Source: Acidobacteriota bacterium (GTDB lineage: Bacteria; Acidobacteriota; Blastocatellia; Pyrinomonadales; Pyrinomonadaceae). From it: DNA of 64,000 nucleotides. Below are positions 18,830-30,049 of the stretch, piece by piece. How positions within the stretch are numbered: position 1 is the first letter of the stretch; each line of letters begins with the position of its first letter. The position numbers and the translations under genes are program-made. Below the pieces are notes generated by a model. That model ran no database searches and had not been told where the DNA came from. It was given only the letters and a program-made list of their open reading frames with translations. The stretch is from NCBI GenBank assembly GCA_019639135.1, contig JAHBSL010000002.1, positions 124,001-188,000 of the forward strand, read 5' to 3'.

Positions 18830-20941
18830 CTAAGGGGCATCGGCAACGAAATCGAGTATGAAGATCGAATCGTTTACGTTTATCACCCGTACAGGATTTG
18901 AAAAGATAATTTGCTTCGAGCGAATTTCGGCTATATAGGTCTGGCCCACGGTGAGGTCTTCGATCTGGAAGTGCCCAAATGAATTTGAAAGTGCTTGCCG
19001 CGGCTCGGGCAATTTGCCGCCAGTTATCGTGATCGTCGCATTAGGAATCCCAAAGCCGTCCGCCGTGGTCACACGCCCCTTGATCGAAGCACTTGCCGAT
19101 GTTGGTGCGAGGTGCGCGATAGCAAAGGGCGAAAGGGAAGTTGTCTGAGCACAGACCCTTCGACTCGCAAAATCACGTGTCGTCGTCCTGTCGATCCATT
19201 CTCCGTTCTCCAAGTGAAACACGAATAAGTCTTCAAAGATCTCGGGAGTGGTAAACGAGGGCAGGTTAAAGCAAAGCCCAATGTTTCCCGTGTATGAAGC
19301 GCTAGTGCCGATGTCGTAGATCAACACCGACAGCGGATTCGATGAAATCGGCGGCAAGCCAACACCGGTCAACGGTATCTGCTGTGTGATACCGCCGGTT
19401 GTTACAACGTCGAAACTTAACGTGACGTCGCCAACCTGCGTTACTACCGCCCCTGCCGACGCCGGCGTCCTGCTCTTGAAAACCCTCGAATCTCCTACCT
19501 CGGCAAACCCTGCGGGTGTATCTGCGGTTTTTAGCTTCCCGCCGATCCCGGCGTTGGTAATGGAGGTAATCTCGGCTTGGGTAAGGGCCCGACTGAATAA
19601 CGCGGCCTCGTCGATCAGGCCCTGAAACTCCGCAATTATATTTACGTTCGGGTCAGCAATATTCGCCCCGATCGCCAGATCAGCAATACTGTCCGATATT
19701 GTAATTGGAGGGTCGGTCCTTGTTCCGACGAGTAGGCCATTGGAGTAAATTCTCCTTTCGCCGGTCGTTTGGTCATAAACAGCGACCAGATGAGTCCAGG
19801 TGTTCGGGGCCCAGGCATTGTTAGCTGAAAAGAACCCGTGAAAAGCCGCGTTGGTCTGGTTGGCATCATCTGAAATCGCAAATTGGACGCGCCCAGAGGT
19901 GTCAATGATCATTGCATAAGCTCGCTCAAGCGACCAAGGCGCGATCTGGCCCCACTTCGTGAAAACGTATGCGCGTTGCGATGCCGTCGTTGGATAGATC
20001 CAAACGGAGAGCGAAAAGCTACCGGTTGGATTCAGCGAAGGAGAGTGCGGCAGCCTGACGACCTGATCGCTCCCGTTAAATCTGAACCCCTGACCCGCAA
20101 AGCCGGGAAGAAAACCCGCTCCGTTTTGCACAAGCCCGTTATTGCTATTTCCTGATGTATCATTTGCATTGCCGTCACCGGCCCACCAGCCGATCAATCC
20201 GTCAGGAGCAACGGTCGCGGAAGGCTTGCATTTCCCGGCCGGGCCGGCAGCGTGGATGGCAGCGATCTCGGTTTGGCTCAAAACTCGGTTATATAGACTC
20301 AGCTCGTCGATCAGTCCGTCAAAATCGCGGGTGCCTACGGGATTACTCCCGATCAGGAGGTTCCCATTGCCGCTCGTGGTAAGCCCGGTCGCCAATGTCC
20401 CGGCAGCAACCTCATTGCCATTGACATACAGTCTCGTCTGTCCAGTGGCGGAATCGTAGGTGAAAGCGATATGGCTCCACTGCCCAAGCGAAATGGTGTT
20501 ATTCGGAGCGTAAAGGGACTGACCGGCAATGTTTAAGCCGAACGAGCTGCTAATGGTGCCGTCGTTTGCGAGCGTGAACAACCATTGATTTGAACCGTTA
20601 TTTTTCTCGAATATCCGCGGATAAGTATTGGGAAACGTCTCGGGAAATACCCATGCTTCGCCTGAGATCGAACCCGAAACATTGAGGTTGGCGGCAGGCG
20701 GAATACTCACCACGTCAGTTACGCCGTCGAGGCTAAACGCCTGACCGACCCGTCCCGCCGCGAAATCGGCTCCCGAAGTGCCATTGTTCCGCGAACGTGA
20801 ATCCAGGAAATTGCCATCGCCTGACCACCAGGACGTGAGCGCGACCGGTGCAGGCGTGCAGACCTGGGCATCAGCGGTGTGAACCAGAAATACAGAAATC
20901 AAGCAGAAGAGAGTAAAACAGAAAAATATTGTCAAACGCAT
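18830..20941 (-). CDS. Secreted protein with two LamG domains and a carboxypeptidase-regulatory-like domain
   Basis: A 703-aa exported protein; the ATG at 20941 is preferred over a TTG at 20965. A signal peptide ends near TADAQ. Two concanavalin-type LamG domains follow (about residues 35-235 and 240-460), each starting WWSGDGNFLDS or WWAGDGNANDTSGN and containing a LIDE motif. After an unassigned beta-rich region (about 460-610), residues about 620-695 form a carboxypeptidase-regulatory-like beta sandwich (IKGRVTTADGFGIPNATITI). Such proteins usually bind glycans or surfaces. Base composition is more AT-rich than in the flanking genes. Confidence 0.8.
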   Translation of the reverse strand: MRLTIFFCFTLFCLISVFLVHTADAQVCTPAPVALTSWWSGDGNFLDSRSRNNGTSGADFAAGRVGQAFSLDGVTDVVSIPPAANLNVSGSISGEAWVFPETFPNTYPRIFEKNNGSNQWLFTLANDGTISSSFGLNIAGQSLYAPNNTISLGQWSHIAFTYDSATGQTRLYVNGNEVAAGTLATGLTTSGNGNLLIGSNPVGTRDFDGLIDELSLYNRVLSQTEIAAIHAAGPAGKCKPSATVAPDGLIGWWAGDGNANDTSGNSNNGLVQNGAGFLPGFAGQGFRFNGSDQVVRLPHSPSLNPTGSFSLSVWIYPTTASQRAYVFTKWGQIAPWSLERAYAMIIDTSGRVQFAISDDANQTNAAFHGFFSANNAWAPNTWTHLVAVYDQTTGERRIYSNGLLVGTRTDPPITISDSIADLAIGANIADPNVNIIAEFQGLIDEAALFSRALTQAEITSITNAGIGGKLKTADTPAGFAEVGDSRVFKSRTPASAGAVVTQVGDVTLSFDVVTTGGITQQIPLTGVGLPPISSNPLSVLIYDIGTSASYTGNIGLCFNLPSFTTPEIFEDLFVFHLENGEWIDRTTTRDFASRRVCAQTTSLSPFAIAHLAPTSASASIKGRVTTADGFGIPNATITITGGKLPEPRQALSNSFGHFQIEDLTVGQTYIAEIRSKQIIFSNPVRVINVNDSIFILDFVADAP

Positions 20942-21110
20942 AGAGTTTTTCCCTGCTGGTCGCAATGTTGGACACGGATAGTTCCTTGTAAAAGGATTGT
21001 CTGAAACGAGTACGTAAAGTAAAATCTTTCTACGTTTATAATCGGCTTTACCCGAAAAGTCCTAAATTTTTTCTCAAACGTTTCTCAATTAGTTCTCGTT
21101 TTGACCAAAA

Positions 21111-22790
21111 ATGGCAGATCTGAACGGAAAAAGTGGCTTTGAATTTGGCGAATTCGTTCTGAACCCCGAAACAAAAATACTTCGCCACAATGGTGAGGTT
21201 GTCCCATTGCCGCTTAAGGCCGTCGAATTGCTCTCTGTTTTGATCGAAAATCGAGGAGAAGTGGTCTCGAAAGATCTGTTGATGGAGCGTATTTGGGGCG
21301 ATGCCTTTGTCGAAGACAGCGTTCTGACGCAAAACATCTATATTCTCCGCAAGGCGTTTAAATCAAGTGGATCGGCCGCAACGATAAAGAACATCCCGCG
21401 AAGAGGGTATGTTTTTGAATACGATCCTATTGAGCAGAAGTCGCTTTCAAATGATTCGTTAGAGGCTGAAAAGGTAGTGAGCGGGGAAGTCGGGTCGTTT
21501 CCTGCCGAAACCAGGAATGCTGCTACGACCAAGGGAAATAGTCATCGTCGTCAGATGCGATGGGTTCTCGTAACTTCTGTTTTATTGTTCGTCAGTGCAG
21601 CAGGATTTACGGCATATCGATATCTCAATGGTGAAAACCGGATTTCAAGCAATACGTCTTCCCGCCCACTCCGATTAGTCCCGGTCGGCCAGCCATCCGC
21701 CTTGAAAACGGTTGCGGTTCTGCCATTTCAGGGCACAGATAAAGCGGCGGGTGCAAGTTTTTCCCGAGATATTTCCATCAGGCTCGGCAGTATCAACAAA
21801 TTTAATGTGATACCGTTGCATCTTATTCAACAGTATGAAACTTTCGGGGTAGAGCTGAGGGCCGATTTTGTTTTGAATGGAGAATTGACGATTGCCGGCC
21901 AGAATTATTCTGCTGTCGCTCGATTGGTAAACACTACAGATAACAGCGAAATATGGAGCAGAAGATTTGACTTCGACAACGTTATCCAGCTACAGGACGT
22001 GATCGCGAATGCTGCTGGACGTACTGTTATCGAAGGAATGACGGATGCCGAACGAGAGAGTGTCGAAAAAAGACTGCCGACAAATCTATCAGCATACGAG
22101 CACTTTCAGAAAGGGGTTTTGCTCCAACGTGATCGGCGAAATGCTGAGGCGCAGCTTAAAAAGGCAATAGAATTGGACGCAAGTCTTGGTCGTGCTTATG
22201 CTGCACTGGCTCTGAGCCATGCAATGAGCGGATTATGGGAAGAAGCCGAAACGACGCTTCAGAATGCATTTGAACTCGATGATAATTTGGCCGATGCATA
22301 TGCTGTCCAGGGCTTTATCCGCATTTTTCAACACCGCGATTGGGATGGGGCTCTGAAGAGTCTCCAGAACGCGATCGAACTTGACGCGGGCAACGTCAAT
22401 GCAAGACATTGGCTCGGGGTTTACCATTCCATCCATCGTCGGCTCGATGAGGCGGAGACCGAGATGAAAACGGCTCTTGCTTTGGATCCGACGAACCCGA
22501 CCTTGCTTGCGGATATCGGACAGCTTTATTATTTTGCGGGCCAGCGGGAGACGGCGGTTGAATATTGCAATCGTGCTCTGGAGATCGACCCCGAACATTC
22601 GTTTGCTTCCGAATATCTTCCAACGTTTATGAATACGACTGTTTTTGATCGTGAAACGCTCTTGATGGAGGCAGAAGGCTTACTCCAAAAAAGTACTTTC
22701 GCGTTGCCCTACCTCAACGTAGATCCCAAGTATGAGTCGCTCCGTAGCGATCCGCGTTTTCGGAAAGTTCTCATAGGTCTCGGTTTTTAG
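21111..22790 (+). CDS. Membrane-anchored winged-helix regulator with TPR repeats (CadC/ToxR-like)
   Basis: A 559-aa protein. Residues 10-100 are an OmpR/CadC-type winged helix (LPLKAVELLSVLIENRGEVVSKDLL, shown here only in part, then VEDSVLTQNIYILRKA). One membrane helix lies near residues 148-165. A periplasmic segment with AVLPFQG leads to a TPR array (about 330-540). This layout gives a one-component transmembrane regulator without a phosphorylation step. It diverges from the LamG gene across 169 bp, so it may regulate that gene or itself. Confidence 0.85.
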   Translation: MADLNGKSGFEFGEFVLNPETKILRHNGEVVPLPLKAVELLSVLIENRGEVVSKDLLMERIWGDAFVEDSVLTQNIYILRKAFKSSGSAATIKNIPRRGYVFEYDPIEQKSLSNDSLEAEKVVSGEVGSFPAETRNAATTKGNSHRRQMRWVLVTSVLLFVSAAGFTAYRYLNGENRISSNTSSRPLRLVPVGQPSALKTVAVLPFQGTDKAAGASFSRDISIRLGSINKFNVIPLHLIQQYETFGVELRADFVLNGELTIAGQNYSAVARLVNTTDNSEIWSRRFDFDNVIQLQDVIANAAGRTVIEGMTDAERESVEKRLPTNLSAYEHFQKGVLLQRDRRNAEAQLKKAIELDASLGRAYAALALSHAMSGLWEEAETTLQNAFELDDNLADAYAVQGFIRIFQHRDWDGALKSLQNAIELDAGNVNARHWLGVYHSIHRRLDEAETEMKTALALDPTNPTLLADIGQLYYFAGQRETAVEYCNRALEIDPEHSFASEYLPTFMNTTVFDRETLLMEAEGLLQKSTFALPYLNVDPKYESLRSDPRFRKVLIGLGF

Positions 22791-22793
22791 AGG

Positions 22794-24275
<1,482 letters not shown>

Positions 24276-24283
24276 TTACTTAC

Positions 24284-24310
24284 AAAAAAACCCGCAGCTA
24301 TCTGCAGGCG
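24284..24310 (-). terminator. Terminator of the RodZ-like gene
   Basis: On the minus strand CCTGCAG pairs with CTGCGGG (one G-U pair) and is followed by seven T. It lies between the RodZ-like gene and guaB. Confidence 0.7.
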
Positions 24311-24368
24311 GCGCAATCCTTGTGATTTGGCGAAGTCTTGTGCGTTTCGTTCGGCGCGTATCGCATCA

Positions 24369-25364
24369 TTAGGGCGTTGGCGTTGCCGCCGGCCTCGGCG
24401 TTTGCGTTGCACGAGCGGCCGGTGTCGCCGTTCGAGCCGAAGCCGGTGTAGCTGCGTTTCCGCGGATCACCGGTCCGGGAGTAAGTCCGGGCGTCGATGG
24501 AGCCGTCGGTGCCGGAGTCGCGGTTGCGGCCGGAGAGGTTGTCGGAGCAGCGATAGGCGTTGCCGTTGGACTTGCCGTCGGTACTCCGGCTTCTACAAAG
24601 CGGCCTGCCGCGTAGATCGCCTCTGCATTCGTCTTGTCAATGGTGAACGTGACCGAGCTTCCGCGTGCCGGAGCGGGCGGAGGCTGTATCGCTTTCCCGT
24701 TAAGCTTAAGATTTACCTTATCGGCAAAACCCCGGTAGTAACTGAGCCTGATGCTCTCTCGAGCGGTGATCACCTTTGCCGTTCCGGTCGGCACGACCTC
24801 GGAGATCTGCTTTCCGTCAACCACCGAGGTCAGGCTGATCGCTTCTGCGGTCGGCGTGAACTCGATCCTGATCTCATTGAAGCTCGGGGCTGGCGTCGCC
24901 GTCGGTGCCGTAGCCGTGCGATTGGCATTCGCATTGGCGTTCGCATTAGCTTCCGGCGTCGAGGGCTGATTCTGCAAATAGTTCACAAGGAAGAGAACAC
25001 CGCCCGTCACCACCGCGAGCACGATGCCGGCAAAGATCAGCGTCGGGACCATCGATCCCGCTACGTTGTCATCGGTCAATACTTCGGATTTGTAAACGCG
25101 GAGTTCCTTGTCTTCAAGTCCCTCGGTCCTGGCAACGATCCGCGAATATTCCTGAACGGCCTCGTTCTCATCCAGCCCGACGAACTTTGCATAGGACTTC
25201 ACGAACCCCTTGTTGAAGATCCCGCCCGGCAAGGGCTTGTAATCGTCGCGTTCGATCGATTCAAGGTAGAGCGGCGAAATGCGCGTTTGCTCCGCCACCT
25301 CGCCGATCGATAAACCTCGCTCCTCGCGAGCCTCTCGCAGTTTTTCACCAAGGGATTGAGACAT
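24369..25364 (-). CDS. RodZ-like helix-turn-helix membrane protein
   Basis: A 331-aa protein. The start at 25364 is chosen because family homology begins there (SLGEKLREAREERGLS). Residues 1-75 are a Cro/C1-type helix-turn-helix (IGEVAEQTRISPLYLESIE), typical of RodZ. One membrane helix lies near residues 105-127, then an (Asn-Ala) repeat linker (EANANANANANR). A DUF4115-like periplasmic domain follows (about 165-255, IRLSYYRGFADKVNLKLNGK), then a Thr/Pro/Ala-rich tail of about 75 residues. RodZ links MreB to the rod-shape machinery. The long low-complexity tail is unusual. Confidence 0.82.
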   Translation of the reverse strand: MSQSLGEKLREAREERGLSIGEVAEQTRISPLYLESIERDDYKPLPGGIFNKGFVKSYAKFVGLDENEAVQEYSRIVARTEGLEDKELRVYKSEVLTDDNVAGSMVPTLIFAGIVLAVVTGGVLFLVNYLQNQPSTPEANANANANANRTATAPTATPAPSFNEIRIEFTPTAEAISLTSVVDGKQISEVVPTGTAKVITARESIRLSYYRGFADKVNLKLNGKAIQPPPAPARGSSVTFTIDKTNAEAIYAAGRFVEAGVPTASPTATPIAAPTTSPAATATPAPTAPSTPGLTPGPVIRGNAATPASARTATPAARATQTPRPAATPTP

Positions 25365-25588
25365 TTTTATTCGATCGGTAAGCCGTTCCGGAGCCATTTG
25401 CGGCCGACGTTTCCGTAAACTTGAAATATAGCCCTGAAAACAATGTGATGTCAATCGGATGCCCGCCGGGGCCTTCTTCGGGGTTGCTTGATTATTCTGC
25501 GCTGTGCGTGATACGTTTACACATTGATCAAATACGGTTGGGAAGCCTTCGCGGCGGACTTGCCGCAACACAAAAGGGAGCTAGATCG

Positions 25589-25981
25589 ATGAGTTTAGAG
25601 GCACTTGGAATGGTCGAGACCAAAGGTTTCGTCGGCGGCGTTGAGGCCGCGGATGCGATGGTCAAGGCCGCAAATGTTCAGCTGGTCGGCAAAGAGTATA
25701 TCGGCGCCGGATATGTGACGATCTTCGTCCGCGGCGACGTCGGAGCAGTGAAAGCCGCGACCGATGCCGGCGCCGCTGCGGCACGCCGTGTAGGCGAGCT
25801 TATCAGCGTCCACGTCATTCCGCGTCCGCACCAGGAGGTCGAGCGTGTCATCCCGAAGGGCGGCAAGGTTGGCTACAGCCCGGACGAAAAGGCTCTTCGG
25901 GGCGGCGGCAAGCAGCTCGCGTCCGGCACGGGCAGCTCTGAGATCTCAGAGAACGACCGCAGCAAATTGAAGTCCAAATGA
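25589..25981 (+). CDS. Bacterial microcompartment shell protein (single BMC domain)
   Basis: A 130-aa BMC-H protein. The ATG at 25589 has AAAGGGAG at 25573-25580. The domain runs from [19 protein letters not shown] through [21 protein letters not shown] to [14 protein letters not shown], a very clear match to CcmK/PduA/EutM-type hexameric shell proteins. A C-terminal extension of about 40 polar residues ([14 protein letters not shown]) exceeds the usual 90-100 aa. The next gene is an acylating aldehyde dehydrogenase on the same strand 35 bp later, so the two form a small microcompartment locus. No pentamer (EutN/CcmL) or signature enzyme gene is in the window. Confidence 0.95.
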   Translation: MSLEALGMVETKGFVGGVEAADAMVKAANVQLVGKEYIGAGYVTIFVRGDVGAVKAATDAGAAAARRVGELISVHVIPRPHQEVERVIPKGGKVGYSPDEKALRGGGKQLASGTGSSEISENDRSKLKSK

Positions 25982-26016
25982 TCTCTAGCTCCGGCTCTTT
26001 CCGGTAACGGCTGTCA

Positions 26017-27762
26017 ATGGGCGATAAAGATCTTGTAGCTCAGCAAGAGGCCCGCGACGCGGTCGAATCAGCTCACATAGCCTGGCAGAAGCTCTCGGCT
26101 TTTGACCAGGCTAAAGTTGATGCGATCTGCGATGCGATGTCGGCGGCTGCCCTTCGTGAAGCGGGACGGCTAGGTACACTCGCGCATGAAGAGACCGGAT
26201 TCGGCCGCCCGGAGGACAAACAAGAAAAGAACCGCTTTGCCGCCGAGGACGTATGGAATCACTTCCGCAAGCTCAAGACCGTAGGCGTCGTTGCCGACCA
26301 CGGCGACGTTGTTGAGATCGCCTCGCCCCGCGGTGTGGTCGCGGCGATCATTCCCTCGACCAACCCTACCTCGACCGCGATATTTAAGATAATCATCGCC
26401 ATCAAGTCGCGTAATTCGGTCGTTCTTTCGCCCCATCCCTCGGCCGCACGGTGCATCGCCGAAACGACGAGGGTAATGCGCGAGGCAGCGATCGCGAACG
26501 GGCTTCCGGCAGAAGCGATACATTGTCTTGAGACCTCAAGCATCGAAGGTACCGAGGCCCTGATGCGGCACAAGCATACGGCCGTAATCCTCGCAACTGG
26601 CGGCATCGGGCTTGTCCGTGCGGCATATTCTTCGGGCAAACCCGCATTCGGCGTCGGGCCGGGGAACGTACCGGTTTATGTTGATTCGTCTGCAGATGTC
26701 CGCAAAGCCGTCGCCGATATTCTTACGGGCACATGTTTCGATAACGGCACGATCTGCGCTTCGGAGCAATCCGTCGTTGTCGATCGTTCGATCGCCGAGG
26801 CCGTTCGTGCGGAGTTTGCGGCCCAGGGCGGCCACTTTCTTGACCGGGCATCGGCCGATGCGGTCGGCAAGATACTTCTCACGCCTCAACGAACGCTTAA
26901 CGCAGCGATTGTCGGCAAGTCCGCGGCACATATCGCGGAGCTCGCCGGGATTTCGATCCCGCAGGGCGTCCGCTGCCTCGTAGCCGATTGCGACGGCGTC
27001 GGCCGCGATCATCCGTGGTCGATCGAGAAACTCTCGCCAACACTGGCGTTCTTTGTGGTTGAGGGTGCAGAGCAGGCCGCTGCCCGCTGTCGCGAGATAC
27101 TTCAATTCGGCGGAATGGGCCACACCGCGGGAATGCATTCCCGTGATCGCGCCGCCGCGATCCGCTTCGGCGAGCTTATGCCGGCCGCTAGGGTCGTTAT
27201 CAATTCTCCAACAACGCACGGAGCCATCGGCCTTTCGACCGGGCTTCCGCCCTCGATGACGCTCGGGTGCGGTTCATGGGGCGGCAATGTGACCTCGGAC
27301 AACATTTCGCCGGTTCATCTCATTGATATCAAGCGCGTCGCCTTTGAGACCAAGCCGGTCAATCGCCCGGCAGCGATGCCCGCACCGGCAAAGGCCGAAT
27401 CGCCCGCATCGGGACGCAACATCAGCCGCGATGCGATCGCGACCTTGGTCGATTCGTTTCTAAGGGAAAAGCTCGCAAGTGCTCCGCCACCTGCCGCACC
27501 GTCTCCCGTTCCGGCTGCGACGCCAAGCCCCGAACCGCCGAAGCCTGCACCGTCCGCGGAAAATCCGATCAGGACTATCATCCATGAGCTCCGTCCGGCT
27601 CAGACCGACAGCAAGCCGCGTGTCGCCGTTGATTTCGTCAGCGAAGCAGATGTGAGGACGGCGGTCGATAAGGGCGAGAAGATCTTCATAAACAGCAAGA
27701 CGCTCATCACCCCGGCGGCTCGCGACCTCGGGGAAGAAAAGGACGTCTTTGCCCGTGTTTAG
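26017..27762 (+). CDS. Microcompartment acylating aldehyde dehydrogenase with C-terminal targeting tail
   Basis: A 581-aa CoA-acylating aldehyde dehydrogenase of the PduP/EutE group (aldehyde + CoA + NAD+ to acyl-CoA). The catalytic Cys lies in ICASEQS (about residue 248), with [10 protein letters not shown] and [11 protein letters not shown] as cofactor motifs. The core ends near residue 450. A Pro/Ala-rich linker then leads to an amphipathic helix [18 protein letters not shown] (469-486), typical of encapsulation peptides. A second Pro-rich linker follows, and the final 46 residues (FVSEADVR...[11 protein letters not shown]) resemble a motif of EutQ and EutT. The shell protein upstream supports luminal packaging. 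Confidence 0.93.
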   Translation: MGDKDLVAQQEARDAVESAHIAWQKLSAFDQAKVDAICDAMSAAALREAGRLGTLAHEETGFGRPEDKQEKNRFAAEDVWNHFRKLKTVGVVADHGDVVEIASPRGVVAAIIPSTNPTSTAIFKIIIAIKSRNSVVLSPHPSAARCIAETTRVMREAAIANGLPAEAIHCLETSSIEGTEALMRHKHTAVILATGGIGLVRAAYSSGKPAFGVGPGNVPVYVDSSADVRKAVADILTGTCFDNGTICASEQSVVVDRSIAEAVRAEFAAQGGHFLDRASADAVGKILLTPQRTLNAAIVGKSAAHIAELAGISIPQGVRCLVADCDGVGRDHPWSIEKLSPTLAFFVVEGAEQAAARCREILQFGGMGHTAGMHSRDRAAAIRFGELMPAARVVINSPTTHGAIGLSTGLPPSMTLGCGSWGGNVTSDNISPVHLIDIKRVAFETKPVNRPAAMPAPAKAESPASGRNISRDAIATLVDSFLREKLASAPPPAAPSPVPAATPSPEPPKPAPSAENPIRTIIHELRPAQTDSKPRVAVDFVSEADVRTAVDKGEKIFINSKTLITPAARDLGEEKDVFARV

Positions 27763-27769
27763 TTTTCGG

Positions 27770-28402
27770 ATGTTTCGAACCGCGACATTTGCCTTCATTG
27801 CATTGATCTCGCTATGCGGATGGGCCAAGGCTCAATCGCCCGAGAGCGAGGGCTTGCCCGCGGTGCGTTCGGTTGGTTTTTTGGTTGATAATTCAGGCAC
27901 CTTTCGGCGAGTGCTTGACCGTGCGATCCGTATTGCAGCGGGAGTTGCCGAAGGGATTCCGGATGGAACGGCAGGCTTTCTGATCACTTACACCGATCAG
28001 GAGAATATATTTCTCAAGCAGGACCTGACGAACGACCGGGAGATGCTGGCCGATGAGATTGAGAACATATTTGTCCGGCCCGGCCGAACGGCGGTTTGGG
28101 ATGCGATCAGGGTCGCGGCCGATCATTTTCGTAAGGCCACGCCGCCGGAAGGCCGAACGCTGATAGTGTTTACCGACGGAGATGAGATCGGCAGCGTCTC
28201 AAAGCCCGATCAAGTGATCAAGGATCTGCAGGAACTCAAAGTTAAGGTGATCGTTGTCGGGCTTGCCGAGCGGCAAGTGAACCAGAAGATGATCGACCGG
28301 ATTGTCCGCGAATCCGGAGGCACGAAGATCATCCCTTTGCTCGGCAGTGAACCAAAGGCGATTGCGGCGGAGATCCTTGGCCGTTTTAACGATGGAAACT
28401 AG
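27770..28402 (+). CDS. Secreted VWA-domain protein
   Basis: A 210-aa protein starting 7 nt after the aldehyde dehydrogenase stop; the ATG at 27770 is preferred to an upstream TTG because it begins a signal peptide (to CGWAKAQ). The VWA fold shows a MIDAS-like DNSGTF instead of the usual DxSxS, then VFTDGDEIG. Its function is unknown. It overlaps the next gene by 11 nt, so it is probably co-transcribed with it and perhaps with the aldehyde dehydrogenase. Confidence 0.75.
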   Translation: MFRTATFAFIALISLCGWAKAQSPESEGLPAVRSVGFLVDNSGTFRRVLDRAIRIAAGVAEGIPDGTAGFLITYTDQENIFLKQDLTNDREMLADEIENIFVRPGRTAVWDAIRVAADHFRKATPPEGRTLIVFTDGDEIGSVSKPDQVIKDLQELKVKVIVVGLAERQVNQKMIDRIVRESGGTKIIPLLGSEPKAIAAEILGRFNDGN

Positions 28403-28796
28403 CACGGTGGAAAACCAAACCGAGCATCTGATCTGCACTTCATGCGGGGTCGAGTTCCGCGATGGAGCGATGTTCTGCTACAACTGCGGAACAGCGGCCC
28501 CGAGCGTGGAGGAGACCGAGTTTCTGGAAGCGGCGTTCGCGGAGGCCGATTCGGAGGCTCAGCTTCTCAAAGAAAAGCAGGCCGAGCCGATCGATCCGGC
28601 AAGCGTCAGTATTCCGGTAGGGGCCGCCCGCAAGTCGGCCTCGGCGATCAAGCGACGCGAACGGCGAAGGCCGGCCAGGCCGCAAGCTGTCGAGATCGTC
28701 CCGCAGAGCGGCCCGCAATGGCCGTTCGTTGCGGCCGCCGGCATACTTTTCCTGATCGGAATCGTGATAATTATTCTCGCTCTTTACTTCAAATAA
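28392..28796 (+). CDS. Zinc-ribbon protein with C-terminal membrane helix
   Basis: A 134-aa protein. The start at 28392 overlaps the VWA gene; homology begins with a zinc ribbon CTSCGVEF...CYNCG (residues about 15-38). A charged helical middle with many Arg and Lys (residues 75-100) precedes one hydrophobic helix at 110-132. This double-CxxC tail-anchored form is common for small envelope proteins of unknown role. Confidence 0.6.
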   Translation: METSTVENQTEHLICTSCGVEFRDGAMFCYNCGTAAPSVEETEFLEAAFAEADSEAQLLKEKQAEPIDPASVSIPVGAARKSASAIKRRERRRPARPQAVEIVPQSGPQWPFVAAAGILFLIGIVIIILALYFK

Positions 28797-28803
28797 CTAA
28801 CGA

Positions 28804-28905
28804 ATGGAGATCGCGATCCTCATCTTCTTTGCAGCCGTTTTGGGCGTAGCCGCCATCCTCCTGATCGGCGTGCTGATTCTCCTTTATCTCAAAAAGCGAA
28901 AATAA
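28804..28905 (+). CDS. Putative 33-aa single-helix membrane peptide
   Basis: An ATG-to-TAA frame coding for 33 residues: a negatively charged start (MEI), about 24 hydrophobic residues, then LKKRK. The shape is a clean single-pass membrane peptide. It starts 7 nt after the zinc-ribbon gene and is followed by a hairpin, which supports a real last gene of the operon. There is no clear ribosome site, so this is tentative. Confidence 0.35.
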   Translation: MEIAILIFFAAVLGVAAILLIGVLILLYLKKRK

Positions 28906-28908
28906 GAA

Positions 28909-28929
28909 CGGCCGCTTCGTCAGCGGCCG
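28909..28929. terminator. Hairpin between convergent genes
   Basis: Perfect 7-bp stem CGGCCGC (28909-28915) / GCGGCCG (28923-28929) with a 7-nt loop, lying between operons that converge. No strong T tract on the plus strand. Confidence 0.5.
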
Positions 28930-28954
28930 CATTGCAAACAAATAGGTATTAAAG

Positions 28955-30034
28955 CTAATTCCGCTGAAGTGTCGGTGCGGCTCCGGTCGGTGTCGCGTAG
29001 CGGCCGGTGCGGGTAACGGCGATCCGCCGCTCGCGGTTCGGTCCGTCCTTTATCACGACGCGGATATTGCGGTAGCTGCCGTCGTTGTTCTCGTTGGTCG
29101 GTGCGTAGCCGATCGAATACTGCATCCGCATCTCGTTTGATATCGAGGCCGCAATGTCGTTCAGTTCGTTAACGTTGTTCGGGAAGTAGGCCCTGCCGCC
29201 GGTTTGTTCTGCCAGTTTTGTCAGAAGGCTCTTTGCCCGGCCGTAAGGGCTTTTCCTGATGAAACCGCCTTCTTTAGGGAGTTCTTCGAGAAACCCGATC
29301 GTATAGATCTGGACGTCGATCTCCTTAAGCAACGCGAAAAGCTGTTCTTCCTTAAAATAACTGTCGCGGTCCTCTCCGTCCGAGATGACGATCAGTGCAC
29401 GTCTCTTTCGGTCGTTCGGTCCGACACTCTTTTCGTATTGGTTTACGTTCTCCGCAGCAAGGTAAACGGCGTCTATGATCGCCGTCTGTCCGCCTTCGGT
29501 GATAAGATCGTCGAGTGTCTCGTTAAGGTAGGTCTTGTTGCTTGTAAACGGCTGCTTGACCTCGATCTTGGACGAGCTGACAAAACGGATTATAGAGGTC
29601 TCGTCCTCCGGGCGATTCGCGTTCACAAGTATCTTACCGGCCTCGATGACCTTCTCGATCTGCGGACGAAGAGAGTTCGAGTTATCGATAACGAGCGAAT
29701 AGTTCGTCGGAACCTCGGACCGGGAGAAGAACTCGATCTGCTGCGGTACGTTATCTTCCAGAACGGTGAAATCCGCCTGCGAGAGATTGTTTATCGGTCG
29801 GTTGCTGCGGTCAACCACGCGGACGTTGAGGTTGACGAGTTCGGTCTCGATCTTGATCGGCTCGTCCTCGTCGATCGTCGGTGCAGGAGTCGGTGTCGGC
29901 GTTGCCGTCGGGGCCGAATTGACGGTACGTACCCGGCTCGCGTTCTGTGCCGAAGCATTATCGGAAAAATAGACGCCGGCCGACACGAAACACGCGAAGG
30001 CGAGCAAAGTGCTGAAGAACTTGAACTTATTCAT
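28955..30034 (-). CDS. Acidobacterial-type VWFA-domain exported protein
   Basis: A 359-aa protein with a signal peptide (ends NASAQ), a low-complexity TPTPTPAPT stretch, and the 'VWFA-related Acidobacterial domain' pattern: LVNLNVRVVDRSNRPINNL then DFTVLEDNVPQQIEFF, a modified MIDAS (VIDNSNSL), VISDGEDRDSY, and a C-terminal SIGYAPTNENNDGSYR. The role is unknown; these proteins are abundant and exported in Acidobacteriota. It is followed upstream by a paralogue in the same orientation 15 bp away. Confidence 0.85.
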   Translation of the reverse strand: MNKFKFFSTLLAFACFVSAGVYFSDNASAQNASRVRTVNSAPTATPTPTPAPTIDEDEPIKIETELVNLNVRVVDRSNRPINNLSQADFTVLEDNVPQQIEFFSRSEVPTNYSLVIDNSNSLRPQIEKVIEAGKILVNANRPEDETSIIRFVSSSKIEVKQPFTSNKTYLNETLDDLITEGGQTAIIDAVYLAAENVNQYEKSVGPNDRKRRALIVISDGEDRDSYFKEEQLFALLKEIDVQIYTIGFLEELPKEGGFIRKSPYGRAKSLLTKLAEQTGGRAYFPNNVNELNDIAASISNEMRMQYSIGYAPTNENNDGSYRNIRVVIKDGPNRERRIAVTRTGRYATPTGAAPTLQRN

Positions 30035-30049
30035 CGTATCCGATCCGCC

